From Symbiodinium natans (lineage: Eukaryota; Sar; Dinophyceae; Suessiales; Symbiodiniaceae), in NCBI GenBank assembly GCA_905221605.1, contig CAJNDS010002191.1, positions 530,210 through 594,209 on the forward strand: a DNA stretch of 64,000 nt, in the 5' to 3' direction. Shown piece after piece: positions 24,081 through 36,814 of the stretch (its first letter is position 1; each line of letters begins with the position of its first letter). The position numbers were made by a program, and so were the translations under genes. The notes beneath the pieces were generated by a model. It did not search any database and was not told where the DNA came from. It was given only the letters and a program-made list of their open reading frames with translations.

Positions 24081-27000
24081 GGGGGCCCTGTTGCCTCCTC
24101 CTCCTCCTCCTTCCCCTCGGCGAGGTTGATCTCGCGCTGGAAGGCCAGCCTGCCGCCCTTGACCTGCAAACCAAAAAGAGTAAGGCTAGGGTTGAGGGTC
24201 TTTTAGGGTTTATTCGGGCTTAAAGAGGGTTTATAGGGTTTATGGGGTTTATAGAATTTATAGGGTCTATACCCAGGGCTGCAGGAAGGCGGTCACCCCC
24301 CTCCTCCCCCCGAGTTTGAACCCTGAAAGCTCACCCTTGCCGAAACTCTGAGGGTTTGGGAGCAGGTTTTTCGGATCTGAGAGGTTTGGTCAGTATGGCC
24401 CCGGCACCTACACGAAACTCCACCAAACCCCAAGCCCCCCTCGAAACCCCAAGCCATCAAGCCATATAGACCCCCATAGACCCTAACTAGCTAACTAACT
24501 AGCTATAGCGAACCCGTAAACCCAAACCAAACATCCCCAAACCCTAGACTCCCCGAAGTCAAGCTCAAGCCCGACACCCTACAGCACCCAAGGCCGCCCA
24601 GCCACCCGCCAGTAGTGCCAAAGACCATTCACCGCTGAGGAGTTGTAGCCCTCCCTGCCCTTGAGCTCCACCGTAACCGTCTTGTACCTTAAGTGAAGGG
24701 GTTTAGAGGCCTTTGGAGACTTTAGAGTTTCGTGTAAGTGTTCTTAGTCTTAAGCCCTGCTGAGCGACTTGAAGGGTCCTTGTGAATATCGAAACCGCGT
24801 CTCTCAAGCCCACTGTTGGAGGCTTGCTCTGATGCCCGGCGCTTCACTAGGGGGTGGGGTGGGGAGGGTAGGGGGTTGCATGCTAAAGGTCTGATGTAAG
24901 CGAATGTGAAGCCATGCAGGACCTCTAACTATTTTGGTTCTTCGGGAGATGCTCATCGACATGTTGTCGAGGTGTGGAGAGCGGCTTTGCTCTAGGCGTC
25001 ATGTCTGTTTGTTGAGTTGACCATGACAGAAAGCCAACCAACCGGCTTTCAGCCGCCCTTCTGTTTATCAAGTCCGTCTGCACATCAAGAGCACCTGGCC
25101 TAAACCAGCGCCATGCGAATGAAGCCATTACATCCTAGGCCCTAGGCCCTAGGCCCTCAACCATCAGCCGCTGTAGTATAGGACGTGAAGCGAATCTACG
25201 ACACTTGCTGCCGACCTTGCAACGGATCCAGACCAGGCGATGCAATTCGCACCGTAAGAACTCAGCCCTAACAACCCTCCAGCCCAAGCAACCTTTTGCC
25301 CCAAGCTCTTGAACACTGAATGAACCCCACCAAAAACCGAGTGCAATCCCTCAAGACTGATGTGGTTGAGGGGCGCATCCACTTCCACAGGGGCCGGCGG
25401 GGCCCGACCGCGCCCTTCCAAGCCGCTCGCTCCACACACGACGGGGGGAGGGGGGGGGGGTGGACGGTCCAGGGGCCCTAGAATAGGAGCCTAAATAGCT
25501 ACCCAGAACATCCATATACACAAAAGCCATACAAACTACCAAATTTGATGTACAGGACTCCGTGTTTGGGGTTTGGGGCGGCTAATGATCTTGGGAGCTT
25601 GGTACCCTTCTGAATGCCTGGGGTTTAGGGTTTAAAGGTGCAGGGATTGTGATTGTGGGTCCTGAGTGTGGGCTACAGTTACTCGGCTTGACATGGAGGG
25701 TGTATAAACTCTTTGTGGACCAGAAATGCTTACATGTTGATATCAATGACCTATAAATGCTTTAGAGTCCTTGAAACATACTGTAACAGGGTCTGGGGTG
25801 TAGGCCGCCCCCCCCCCCCCCAAAAAAAAAAAAAACTCCTTTGCCAAACAGGGAGCCTTGAGAAAGACTCTTCGGAAGCTTCTGAGACGAACTCCGCTTG
25901 CCGTCCCGGCAGTACGGGTTCACCTGCGGGCTTCTGGAGTGAAAGGTGCTGAGGCCCCATCTCAGCGGAGGGCTCTTGGGCACTCTGGCGCTTTTTTGGA
26001 TTTTTTGAGGCCCTATGACCTTGTATTTACGAAGGGTTGCTGTGGAACCTTTTAGGGGGAGCCGCAACTCTTCACCGCAACTCGGCCCTAACTCTGAAAG
26101 CCTCCCCAAAACAATGAAAACCTTAAGCCCCGAAACCCAAAATTCTCAACCCCAAAATCCCTAAACTTCTAGAAACCCCATTTTGTCAATGCGTGAAGCC
26201 CGAGTTCGAACCCCAAACCCCCCTTGGTAAACCTCCTAAAAACACAAGCACCCGCGGCCGAGCCGAGTTGCCGGGCACGGAACGCCCGCAGCACTCCAGA
26301 AGGAATCCTAGCAGTTTCGGTTTAGGGTTTTATTTTGTGGTGGGTTGTGGCTCTCTAAACATTTGCAAGATTCCTCGGCTAACTACATGAGGCACCGACC
26401 TATGGAGAAGACTGCGGGCTAAGACGAAAAAGTGCTTTCAATTCTAGGTTAATGACCGGAAGCTATACTGTTTAGGGTGGGGTCTTGGGCACCTGAAAAC
26501 ACACAGAGTTCTGCCAACAAAGCTGGTTGGCAGAGCAGTGCTGGGTAAGCCCAAGCAGGCTTCCCAACCCTGAGACCTTCAGAATCCTGATATAAGCAGG
26601 GTTTAGGGTTTAGGGCTTAGGGTTCAGGGCACGCTCAACCCTAAACCTCCCCATCCCCTGCAGCCACGCCACAATGCTCGCATCGATGAGCGCGCGGCTT
26701 GCCATGGCTGTGTCGACCACGTATAGGGTTCAGGGAGTGTTTTGCTTTGTGGCTCTTGCCGCATGCCTACGTAGCAACCTCACACCGGGATTTTTAGGAC
26801 ATAGGGATGTATGCATAGGTTACAGGTATATGACAAGGGCTTAAAAAGGGGCTTGGGGTTGGGATAGGTTGGCAAGTTGGCCCTGGCTTTTGCATCCTCA
26901 AGGGCGTCTGCGAGCTGGACACGGAAGCTGGCATGGCACGCGTCTCAAGACCCACCTTCGGGATACAGTCGCCGCCTTCGCAAACCTGCACAATTCCCGT

Positions 27001-27575
27001 ACCAATGTGCGGTCCCCGTTGGTGCTGCCGCCGCGGGCCACCCCGCTGCGGTTGGCCATGACGACAAGGAGCTGAAGGGTCTCAACCTGCTTGTTCTTAA
27101 GTCTTCGCCAAGGTGTCAAGGACTCGAGCGTGTGCAAGGTTCAGGGCTTGGGTTTCCACCTGTTCCTGCGCTTTGCCCACAAATAATTTCTACAGTGTTA
27201 GCGAGGTCTGTGTTGGGGCTCCTTGTGATTTCTCGAAGAGAGAGCGCACAGCTCCTCAAACGCTGCGCGTAGAGCGTAAAGGGAGAATCACAGCTTTCAC
27301 AGAATACGCAAAGCCAGAAAGTTAAGTACTCTCAGCCCTGGGACCCTAAACTCCGAAACAAACCCCAATAAACCCTCAACCCTGAACCCTCAACACTGAA
27401 GCCTATAAACCCTATAAACCCTATAAACCCTATGAACCCTATAAACCTGATAAATCCTAAACTCCTTAAAGGTCCCTGAACCCTAAGGCGCGGACCAACT
27501 CGGAGCTGTACATTGCCAGTGGACCAAACTTCACCACCTGCCGTGGGAACACCGTCACCAAGACCCGGACGCGGC
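24081..27575 (-). CDS. scattered exons of an intron-rich minus-strand gene (or genes), function unknown
   Basis: A series of short protein-like blocks follow good acceptors on the minus strand: 27575-27490 (VRVLVTVFPRQVVKFGPLAM), 27086-26956 (acceptor CAAGCAG/GTT, VETLQLLVVMANRSGVARGG, donor CGAAG/GTGGGT), 26724-26661 (VVDTAMASRALIDASIVAW), 25430-25331 (VEVDAPLNHISLEGLHSVF, donor TTTTTG/GTGGGG), 25094-25010 (acceptor CAG/GTG, LDVQTDLINRRAAESRLVGF), 24687-24606 (YKTVTVELKGREGYNSS) and 24163-24081 (acceptor TTTGCAG/GTC, VKGGRLAFQREINLAEG then a glutamate run). Possible further exons lie at about 27988-27944 and 28110-28041. No domain is recognised, and the blocks may belong to more than one gene. 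Confidence 0.35.
27395..27436 (-). repeat. variant telomere-like array (CCCTATAAA)
   Basis: About four and a half CCCTATAAA/CCCTATGAA nonamers, the mirror of the variant array at 19928-20047. Confidence 0.8.
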
Positions 27576-27589
27576 TTGCAGAAAAAATT

Positions 27590-27687
27590 GGGGGCTTTAT
27601 GATATTCGGGATACCTTATTGGGGTCCTTAGTATCTGGGAATCCTACTATTTAGGGGTCGATTCAGTGGTGCCCCATCGTCGTAACG
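27590..27687. mobile_element. family 2 foldback element, copy 8
   Basis: Keeps ACCTTATTGGGGTCCTTAGT and AATCCTACTATTTAGGGG. The ends (GGGGGCTTTATGATATTCGG and ATCGTCGTAACG) are diverged. Confidence 0.5.
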
Positions 27688-28110
27688 CTTCATAGGGTTG
27701 AGTTTGAGTCTTTTCGAGTTTAGGATAGTTTAGGGACATCTCAAGTACACTATTCCAATTGCAACCAATTTGCTGCACCCGTGCCTCATGACCGTGTCTA
27801 GGGTTTGGCCCTTAAGCTCTGAAGCCCTCTTGAACTCGGTCGTCGCCCTGGAATGGCAGAAGCCCAAAGCCCTCTAGTCCTAATTGCAACCCTAACCCTT
27901 ACTAAACCCTAAAAACCCTATAAAAGCTCAGGCCCTCGGAACCTTGTGCAGGACCTTCACGGCACCCTTGGTTGTGGCACCCAGGCCCGGTATCCAGCCT
28001 GGCGAGACAGTCTGGGTTGCCCCCTAAACCCTTTTTTACGGCTAGGACTGCTGCACTGCCTGCCTGGGACGAACTCTCTGCATCCAAGAAGTCAAGTGCC
28101 ACTCGCACGC

Positions 28111-30411
28111 GCACACCCCACTTTCAAAGCAAGGCGAGCATGCCTAAACCCTAAACCCTAAACCCGGATCTTGATGGAAATTCAGGGCTTCGCGCGGGGC
28201 TTAGTTCGGAACCGTGGCTTCCGGATGTGCGGGGTTTTCGGCATGTGGAACCCAGACCTTCTAGGAGGGACTGCTCCTCTGAACATGCTCGGGCCGGGGC
28301 ACTATTCATAGTAGCGTAAGACAAAAACAAGGCAAAACTCTGTCACTCTACGAACCAGTTTGTTACTTGACTTCTTGAGCTTCTTTAGGGCCTGGGAACA
28401 TTTAGCAACTCCTCCTATGGCCCCTGACCACGTGACCGGAAAACTCCCCAAACCCGAGCCTGAAGGAAAATAGAAAGAGAGAGAGAGAGAGAGAGGAACA
28501 GGGAGCTCTGAATCGCAAGATCTGCCCGAGATGCAAGCACCAAACCGCTCTCGTAACTCGCAACTATGGGCAACAAGTCTGCTGATTCAAGCGCTAAACG
28601 TCTAGCTGCCCCATGCCCGCGCTAGGAGCCCGTCCCCTCATGTTCCACCATGGCTCTTCAGGAACTAGAACCCGAGTTTTGGCCCACTCTTTGAAATGCT
28701 CCGTTTTGGGAATGAAGCCGGCCAGGGTCTAAACCTGGAAAGCTGCAAAGCCCTGAACCGACCCGCTGTCAAGGCTCTTTCCATCCAAGGCACCGATCAT
28801 CTCAACGGCGCCGCCCAGTGCTAGCGAGCCGAGCCGGTGGGCTTTCTCTAACCTTGGGATGGCTTTTTGGAAAGCTGGAAGGGGCATTTAGCCTTAGTTA
28901 GAATATCCAGTTTAGCATCAGGTGGCGCCTTGATCCACTCTGGCAAAAGACTCTCTGCGCCGGGAGGTGTAGCTTGGTGGCTGCTCTGTGAGGTAAACAA
29001 GGTAAACCACTTGTGCGGTGTTCGACGTGCCAGAGCTGTCCGAACCAAAAAGGTTCCCAAGAAAAATTGAGAATTTAGGGGTTTATAGGGTTTACCTGGA
29101 CCCTCAAAGTATGTAAAAAGTGGCCCAAAAACCCAGAAAAAAGGCCATTATTTACATTATTTTGGGGCTATAGGTAGGGTTTACGGTGGCATGAAGGATC
29201 ATGTAACGCACGCAAGTAGAGACAAGCCTGAAGCGCAGCCTTCAGATCCCTACAGTAAAAAATCCGCCTGAGTGCCCCGCACACTTTCGGGCGGATCCTC
29301 GTGCACGGGCGGCGGCTCCCCTGCAAACGAAGGGCTTAGAGTGAACCCCAAAAACACACATGAAAATGGCTCCTAACCCAAAAAAAAGAGGGTGTACAGG
29401 CCATCATCATTGCAGGCAATTCGGGGGTAGGTACGGCTGGCTTGACTCTTATCATTGCGACAGTCCCACTCTGGGCCCTGCCAGGCAAATTTGCATCCGA
29501 CGTCGCCTGACTTGACGAACAAGAAACATCGGGTTCTTCACTTTAGGGTATTCCCCAGAGTAGGTGTACGCACGTTGAGCAAGCTACGTGCGCAAAACGC
29601 AATAATTACAGCCTGTGGAAAACATTTCCTGAAAGCACATATCGAGACAGCTTGCATTCACCGGGATCCACCTGCGAAGAAGCTGTCCAAGGTCAGGTGC
29701 TGTTGCTTCACTGTCACCACCACCTGCCCAAGCCTAAGCCCCAAGACCCCACAACCTGTGCTTCCGCAGGAGGGAAGCAGCGAACATCTGTTTCGGGATG
29801 TGTCGGTCACGGTATCCGATGGTGCTATGCATCATGCACTGACAAGTTGTCTTAAATCCAGCTGCTAGCTCTGCCAATTGTTCATGGTCCCATGCCCAAC
29901 ACTGATATCCATCCAGCTTTAAGGTTAGCCAGAAACCAGATTTCAATCTTGCGGCGCCTAAACCATTCACTGGATTAACCAGTCTCAGCATAAAATGATT
30001 CGGAGAGGCATGCGCCTAACTATTTAGCCTTAAGCACGAACTTAATGAAAAGGGGTGCTGAGCTCTCCGTCGAGCTCCACCGAAGCCTTGTCCCGCTCCT
30101 CGGCCTTGTGAGCTTTTCGTCATGCTTACAGCTGAAGGGTTTTGGGCAAAGGGTGTTTACGTTCCAGGGTTTTTTGTGCCACCAGCCAAGCAGAGGATTG
30201 AAGGGTTCAGGGTTTGCGCTTTCTAGGGCTGTTGGGAACTCTAGGGCATAAGGTGGTTCGGTTCCGGGACTCAGGTGTGGTCAGCTCGTTGCTAAGTAAG
30301 GTGCCTGTTTTTTCAGTGTGGCCCCTCATATACAAGGGTACCCTTATATTGGCTCCAAGGGTACCCTTATATTGGCTCTAATAGCTGTACTGTAGTAGAG
30401 CACTAGGCATG
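28111..30411. other. stretch with weak exon candidates
   Basis: Minus-strand blocks at 28988-28848 (AESLLPEWIKAPPDAKLDI) and about 29960-29750 (FWLTLKLDGYQCWAWDHEQ) read like protein, but the latter competes with a plus-strand frame. Also a GA microsatellite (28473-28496), TTTAGGG/CCCTAAA heptamers, and two copies of AAGGGTACCCTTATATTGGC near 30331-30378. Confidence 0.3.
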
Positions 30412-30555
30412 TGAAGCTGTCGACCTCGTGGACGACGGGCTCATCCTGGGGGGACTCTTCATCCTTTGGGGTACCTGATGTGCTTCTTCTCTTGATTCTC
30501 TGAAGCCAGATACAGCTACGTAGAGTTAACGCACCGCCAAAAGGAACTACAACTG
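30412..30555 (-). CDS. possible exon, unknown protein
   Basis: The minus-strand frame includes PFGGALTLRSCIWLQRIKRR followed by the hydrophilic stretch STSGTPKDEESPQDEPVVHE. It is protein-like in composition, but the splice sites and family are not identified. Confidence 0.22.
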
Positions 30556-30832
30556 GGGCCAAGGTTGGGCTAGAGAGTTTTGCAGGAGGCCACTTATGGC
30601 TCTCAAACACGGCCCCAGGCCCCCCCCCCCCCCTGATCCCCCCAAAAACCTAAACCTTAAGCCTAAACCCTCTCTCTGTCTTCTTCTTATTATTCTTACT
30701 ATTCTTCTTCTTCTCTTTAAAACCCTAACCCTAAACCGCATGAACTGCGAGGCCCTGGCCGTGAGGCAGCTGTAGCATCTCGGCGCTGCGTCGGCAGCTT
30801 CAACTTTGCTCGACATCTCTCCTCCATTCTTT

Positions 30833-30885
30833 GGGGGTCCTTACTACAAGGGAATCCTATGTTCCCCTATTGTCGCAAACCCCCA
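30833..30885. mobile_element. family 2 foldback element, copy 9 (short)
   Basis: TTTGGGGGTCCTTACTACAA at the left and CCCCTATTGTCGCAAACCCC at the right match the inner block and right end of the family. The left end is missing. Confidence 0.5.
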
Positions 30886-31296
30886 AATGAATTCTAAGCT
30901 AGGCGCAAGGAATCACGAACGAGTGCAGGTCCTACATCTCCACAGGCACCGCCATCACCGCCGCGGGTACTTCGGCCGCAGACCTGCCAGCGAGCCGAGG
31001 GCCCCCATCCCTACGAAACCCTCACCGAGCGAGATCTGTGACTGCCATGACCTGGACCTCGGACGCCTGAAGTAACCCTCTACTATAGAAACCCGAAACC
31101 CCAAAACCACAGAAGCTGCCGGAGAATCTCAAAACAAAGGCCGGGGCGGAGCAGGGCACAGGTGCCGTGGAGAGCGCAATGGAGCCTGGAGCGCCGGTCT
31201 TCTTTCCGTGCTGTAAACATATTGGTCGAAAGAAGAGAAAGTTGATTTAAACGCCAAAAAATATTAACATATATGTATATACATATATGTATATAT

Positions 31297-31555
31297 GTGT
31301 GTGTGAGTGAGTGAGTGAGTGAGTGAGTGAGTGAATGAATGAATGAATGAATGAATGAATGAATGAATGAGTGAGTAAATGAATGAGTGACTGAACGAGC
31401 GAATGCATGGATGAATGAGAGCATGAATGCATGAATGCATGAAGGAATGAATGGGGAAAGGAATCAAGGAATGAAGGGATGAAGGAATTAATTAATGAAG
31501 AAAGGCATGAAGGCATGAATGAAGGAATGGATGAAGGAATGAAGGAATTAATGAA
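31297..31555. repeat. tetranucleotide repeat (GAGT)n/(GAAT)n
   Basis: About ten GAGT then many GAAT units, degrading into GAATGCAT and GAAGGAAT variants towards 31555. It follows a TATG-rich stretch. The long reverse-strand frames rich in HSFIHS are translations of this repeat and not genes. Confidence 0.9.
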
Positions 31556-31849
31556 GTGCTTAGATGTAGGGCGGACGGGGGTTTCTTGCAGCCTGAACTA
31601 CATATGGGCACGCATCACGGATCGGGCCTCTTGCTTGCTCCACGACGCCAGTGGCAGCGACCTGTCTCCACCATGAGACGGTTCGAGCGCAGTGAGCAAT
31701 ATCCAACGCCAACCTCAATTGCAGTTATCCTACTTCTTCAGAATCGCCAGACCAACATGACACCATAAAGGTCCGCAAAACAGCAGCTACAGTACCTCTG
31801 GCAAACAATATATCAGGCCGCAAGGCCCCTAAACATCCACGCCCGCAAC

Positions 31850-33639
31850 TCGAAGAGCGGCATGCAAGGGCCTTCGCTCGCTCTACATGCCTTTCGAGGG
31901 CACTGGCTGCTTCGGTGCGAGCCTGCCATCCACAGGTGTGCTCCAAGCCACATCCAGAACCTACAGTCCTTAATCAGAACAGAAGGCGTTAGTCGTATCT
32001 TTCCGCGGCTTGCCTATAAGAATCTGAATAATCGTGCTTAAGGCAAAAGCCTTCAATAGGATGCAATAGGAAACCCCCAGCCCGTGCTGCATTGCACGCC
32101 TGATCAGCTGCTGCCGCGATCTTCTCAATCAACATCGCCGCAAGCGCGAAGAAAACCTGACAGTTCACTATCCCAAGACAGGAGTTCGTCATCATCGATG
32201 TGAGCTGTGCTTGCAGTGTGTACTGTCCAAGGCATAAAATTAACGAACTTTGAACAGGAAGAGCACGTACTGAAATCGTGAAATTTCCGGCCTCTGCCGC
32301 CGACAACGCCAAAGACTGGAACTGCCTTTGAAAACGTGCACTGAAACCCCCCGCCTGGATGCATAGGCTGGCCAGGAAGGATGAGGCTCTCTGTTCCGGG
32401 CTGGTGTTGGTGGGGCTTGATGCTTGGGGCTCTAGCGTTCCCATGCGTCTAGGCCATGGTCTTTTATATTTTCGGCCATGCACTCTGCTCACTTTGGGAT
32501 GGTTGCACAAGGCCGCAAGATCTGATGACACGCCATGAGGTCTGCTTTTGTCCTATATAAGCCGAAAGAGGAAGGATCCCGCACCAAGTACTTCGTGGAC
32601 CTCCTTTTGAAGGGCTCGGGCTCGAGGCACTCCATGTATATATCAGATTGCTGCCTGAGTCCTCTGTTCTGGGTCAAGCCGAGAATATGCACGGTTCCGA
32701 TTTACCCTTTTTGCTCATACATGTACGAGTTCTTTGAAGTACGAGATGTGGGAAAATAGTTCCACATTTTTACAAACCCTGCTTTAATTAGTGGACAGAT
32801 GGGTGCAGGAATACTTATTGGGTTCGTCCGGCCATGGACTAGGAGACGCTGCTCCGCCAGAACAGATACATGTGCATGCTTGCCGACTGCGGGTAAACGC
32901 AATTGTGGCTAGCGAGTCTCCGCTTCAGTTTTCATGAGCTTTCGAATAGTGGTGATCCCTGCTACAAAGGAAACCTCAGAAAAAGCACACACGCACGTGT
33001 AGACAGGTATGTACGTGCGCGTCGTGTGTGCGCATTGCGGGCATTTTTTGCATCCTGATCAAGCTCATCATTCTGTGAAGCCCACCTTTGATCTGATCTG
33101 CATTGCACAAATCAAAAGCTGAAAGTGTGTCAAACCACTGACATCCTGCTTTCACCGCACTGTGATTCGCCAGCAAGTCTCCAGTGGACCCTTGCATGAA
33201 TCCGGCAGATACAAACAACCTCCTGTCAGAATAAAGCTGCAATTCGAAATTGCCCGCCCCAACAGACCGACATCAGGCCCTCACTTTCTTGAGCCCCGGC
33301 ATTGCCAGGATGAAGCTGCAGCTAAAGCATTGCAGATCACGCTTGGGGCCCCTCCCAAGTGGATTCTCCAGTTTTCCTGGGTCGGATGCTGTGCTTGGAC
33401 TGACGTATCACGGCGTTTCTGAGGTAGTACGGGCTTCGGCTCAGATGTAGGGTTTAGGTGCTTGGGGTCAGCACCGTTCTGTTTGGAGGCCTCAGGCTCC
33501 AAATTACGCAAGCCCGTCGTGAGAAAGTCTCATTGACAAGGTTTTGCAGGGAAGTGTTTTCAAGACCTATCCATTTACGTGCCAGCCATTGCTGTAGGTT
33601 TGGTACGCTTCTTGAATTTGCTGACAGCGACGACACTGC
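31850..33639 (-). CDS. hypothetical protein, multi-exon gene
   Basis: Phase-clean exons with consensus borders can be followed: 33639-33508 (acceptor CTGCAAG, SVPNLQQWLARKWIGLENTS, donor TGC/GTAATT), about 33220-33086 (GFMQGSTGDLLANHSAVKAG, donor CAAAG/GTGGGC), 32354-32271 (acceptor CATCCAG, FQSLALSAAEAGNFTIS, donor TCA/GTACGTGC), 32156-32075 (acceptor CTGTCAG, FFALAAMLIEKIAAAADQAC, donor GGG/GTTTCC) and 31922-31850 (acceptor GGCAG, TEAASALERHVERAKALAC). The pieces are helix-rich, and I recognise no family. Telomere-like repeats are almost absent here, which fits a genic block. First and last exons are not defined. Confidence 0.45.
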
Positions 33640-34010
33640 CTTGCAGAAAACGCAGCAAACTTTAAACTCTAAACCCCAGCCAGGCCAACACTTGGTAATG
33701 GCATAGCTTTTGTGACACACAGCGAATGTTTCTCAAATGGCACCGGGATCCAAAGGGGGGTGAGGCAGAGGCCAGCACCCCGCTGAAGTGCCTGACTTCA
33801 AGCCCTAGATTGCTCAAGGGGCAACGTTAAACTGCTCATAGCATTTGAAACTGATGGATCCCGGGTTCAGGATTTGAGTCTGCAATGCCGGGGTTCGATT
33901 CCAAGGTTACAATATTCACGGTACCGGAGTGTCTACAGGGCATTACAGTACAGGCTGTTGGGTTGCTGGATAAGCCTGTTCTGAATTGCTCATGTTTTTT
34001 TTTGCAATAG

Positions 34011-35208
34011 CTGCTCCAACTCGCGCCGTTGCTGTCCTCTCCGAAACGGGTTCGTTCATGGGTTTGGCCCCCATGTTCTCCCCAGTTCCGAGCTCGGGAA
34101 CTTTTTTTGCACCGGCAGCTCCTCACGGTCAAGTGTCACTGCGCGTCATACAGGCACTGACAAGTGACCGCCCAACGTCCCCAGAATCTTTGCTACATGC
34201 TCTAACCAAGACCTGGCATGCTCACTTCTCTTCTTTTGTCATCCAGAAATCCTCCTTCCACGCCCGCGGCCCCGCGAGCCATGCCGGGCGGCCATGGGCC
34301 CGCATGCAAGGGGAGGGTTCAGGGTGGAGGGCTTACAATGGGTTGGCTTAGCAGGGATTGAGGGCACTCACCGAGCTGTTCCAATTTTCAGTTGTTAACA
34401 CTGGCTCGCGCGCCACATGGGTTCGGGTCATCATACTTGAGCCCTCTCGAAAGGTGTACCAACAGTCAAGCCCCTAGCGGCCTTGGCATTCTTGAAGCTG
34501 CTACGCTTTCACGGCTTGACAGGAGCCCTCTGTTGGATTTATCCTAGGCTCTTTGAGGCTTCAAGCAGTATAATGGAGTCTTACATCCGGAAGGCGATGC
34601 AGAATGAAAGGGCCGGCATGCCGCCCGACAACACAAGCCCTGAGCATTTGCAGGAGAGCGGAAGCAGAGGGTTTCAGAGTTGAAGGCTTTAACTGTTTTA
34701 AAGCTACCTTTCGCAGAATAAACCGATGGTGTCGAGTTGTGTTGCTACTCCAAAAACCTACTTTAGGCTGAGGCGTGGGATAACTCAGGGGTAGGCCATC
34801 AGGTAGCTGTGGAGTGTGGCTGCATGCGCAAAGACGGAGTTGATGCACACGATGGGCCAAGAGCACTTGTCCAGACATGTAATCATGAGTTGAGGGGTGT
34901 CATACTTGCCTTACAGAGAATAATAGTTTCCAGTGATACCCTCTGGACCTGGATGTGATCTGAGGGTTCAAGGCTGGCTGCTGTTGGACATAGAACTGCT
35001 TGGTTGTGTGAAAAGCCTCGGGCGGAGGTCAACAAGATCGATCTACGAGGTGGTCCTGAGGCTCACAGCAATGGAACGTGGTAAACCTTTGCCGAGTACC
35101 CAAGACCCACAACTATTGACAGGGTCCAACTATGCGCGGGCCACGTCTTTTGTCCGAGCTGCATTTCGTCATGCCGTGAAGCAGGCACGCACGTGCTTGC
35201 ACTTCTGA
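34011..35208 (+). CDS. hypothetical protein, plus-strand multi-exon gene
   Basis: An exon at 34011-34127 follows a textbook acceptor (a run of nine T then GCAATAG). It encodes a Pro/Ala/Phe-rich piece (SFMGLAPMFSPVPSSGTFFA) and ends CACG/GTCAAG. A second exon at 34548-34670 follows TATCCTAG and reads IMESYIRKAMQNERAGMPPD. A last block ends with a stop at 35208 and reads SIYEVVLRLTAMERGKPLPS then FVRAAFRHAVKQARTCLHF. Phases between the first two do not match directly, so an exon between them is missing. Function unknown. It is tail to tail with no clear neighbour but divergent from the minus-strand gene at 31.8-33.6 kb. Confidence 0.4.
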
Positions 35209-36814
35209 AAACGCAACGAAATGAAACAACAGCGGACAAGAGCCCTTGCGCAAATCACGGCTGCTCCAGCGATCACAAGCATCAAGCCGACGTGACCTTG
35301 CCCAATCAAAGGTTTTGCTGAAACAGGGGCCAATGGAATGGTAGTTTTCATGATGCTCATATATGTGGGTTCTGAGGGGAATCGGTAACTATTAAGGCTC
35401 AGGTGGGCCCCTGCGCTGGTTGATTTCGTGTGTCATAAGCCAAGTAGAAGAAGAAAGAAATGATCATAAGACATGTCAACAATTTGCCCGAGTCAGTTGG
35501 TAGTACCTTGACACCGCCTCTGGAGCTACGTGTTTTGGAGCGTGCTGAACGCTGTCTCTATAAAGCACCTTGCGAGCGCAAGCGTGTCTAAGTAAGAGAA
35601 TGCCTGCGACCTTGGCACTTGAGGTCTAAACAACTCTGACGGTGCTTTTGCCACAACGATGCACAGTATGGCAGTTTACGGTATATCTCCTTTAGACATC
35701 CATCGTTTTTATCTGGGCCAGCCAAAGTCTACTGGATTTTTGCAGGGAATAGGGAACGAGGTACCCTGTATATACTCCGGTAAAGGGTATGTATAGACAT
35801 AGGGGGTATGGGGTACCCATTCCCTCTTCCCTACTAAGAACTAGTAGGTAGGGTGCTCTGCATCAACACGGCCGAGACGCCGGCTGACACTGAACACGGA
35901 AGCCGCGCTTGCGATATGTGGCCATGCAGTGCACGGTCGTCACTCCGGTCGTTGCGCTCACCTGGGCGGCGGGAATATCTCCGACTGCTGCAGCTTTTCA
36001 TGCAGAAACAGTTGCACTTTGCAAGAGTAAACAAACTGTGGTGGACTGACGAAACATGCACCACGACATGTCAGCAACGAGTCATTGGAAACAATGCCAA
36101 GACATCCGAAGCAAGGCATCCTTGAATTGACTTAGTGTCAGCAAAACATGGGCGGCGCTGCCTTGGGTTAAAACCCTCCGATGTCATCGTGTGAGCTTTG
36201 CTTCTTGACCAAAGTCAACACGCATACGTGCAAACATGCTGAGCGAATGCAGTTTGTAAGGGAAGCTGCGGGCGGCTCACATCCGATACCTCTGACGCGC
36301 CTTTCGGCTTTATGTCTGAAACTGCGCCGTTCTCTTTACAGCTTAAAGAACGTGAAGATTGCCATATGGTTCAGGGTTGAGGGTTTTCGGGATGATCGCA
36401 TGGGGTTAAAGGTTTAAGGGAGTTTCGCTCCGCCGAGCTTGGGATGGTCGCTACTGGACTTTCGAGCTGATAAGGCTTGAGGACAGTCAACGCAAGCAGC
36501 CACAGAAGCTTGAAGACATATGAGATATGGAAGATACCAGGTATAACAGATGTCGGAGCTACCATGCTGTAAGAGACCGCAAACAGGCGATACTCTAACA
36601 CGGAGCCTTGACACACCCTGAAGCTGCACACCTTCCCCAGACCCCGTCGACTCAACCCCTGGAAGCCCCAAGTTACAGGCAAGGAGCAAACCTGGAGCTC
36701 TCTGGAGCTCAGAGATCAGAGAACTCTGGCGGCGGTCGTCCTAGCGGCCTGCATTCCACGGCGCTGGATTCAGAGTTCACTGCTTGCGGGAGCCTGGTTG
36801 TCTTTGTTTTCAGT
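35209..36814. other. stretch without a firm gene
   Basis: Holds a family 3 foldback element (35743-35838). A plus-strand frame (35853-36125) and a minus-strand frame (36414-36689) are partly protein-like but lack splice or family support. Telomere-like heptamers are nearly absent. Confidence 0.35.
35743..35838. mobile_element. family 3 foldback element, copy 1
   Basis: CAGGGAATAGGGAACGAGG then TACCC at the left is mirrored by GGGTACCCATTCCCTCTTC then CCTA at the right. It shares CCCTATATACTCC-type sequence with the copy at 45986-46068. Confidence 0.5.

Noticed and set aside
31083-31516. Histidine/serine-rich ORFs (HSFIHS repeats)
   Set aside because: They are readings of the GAGT/GAAT tetranucleotide repeat in three frames of the same strand.
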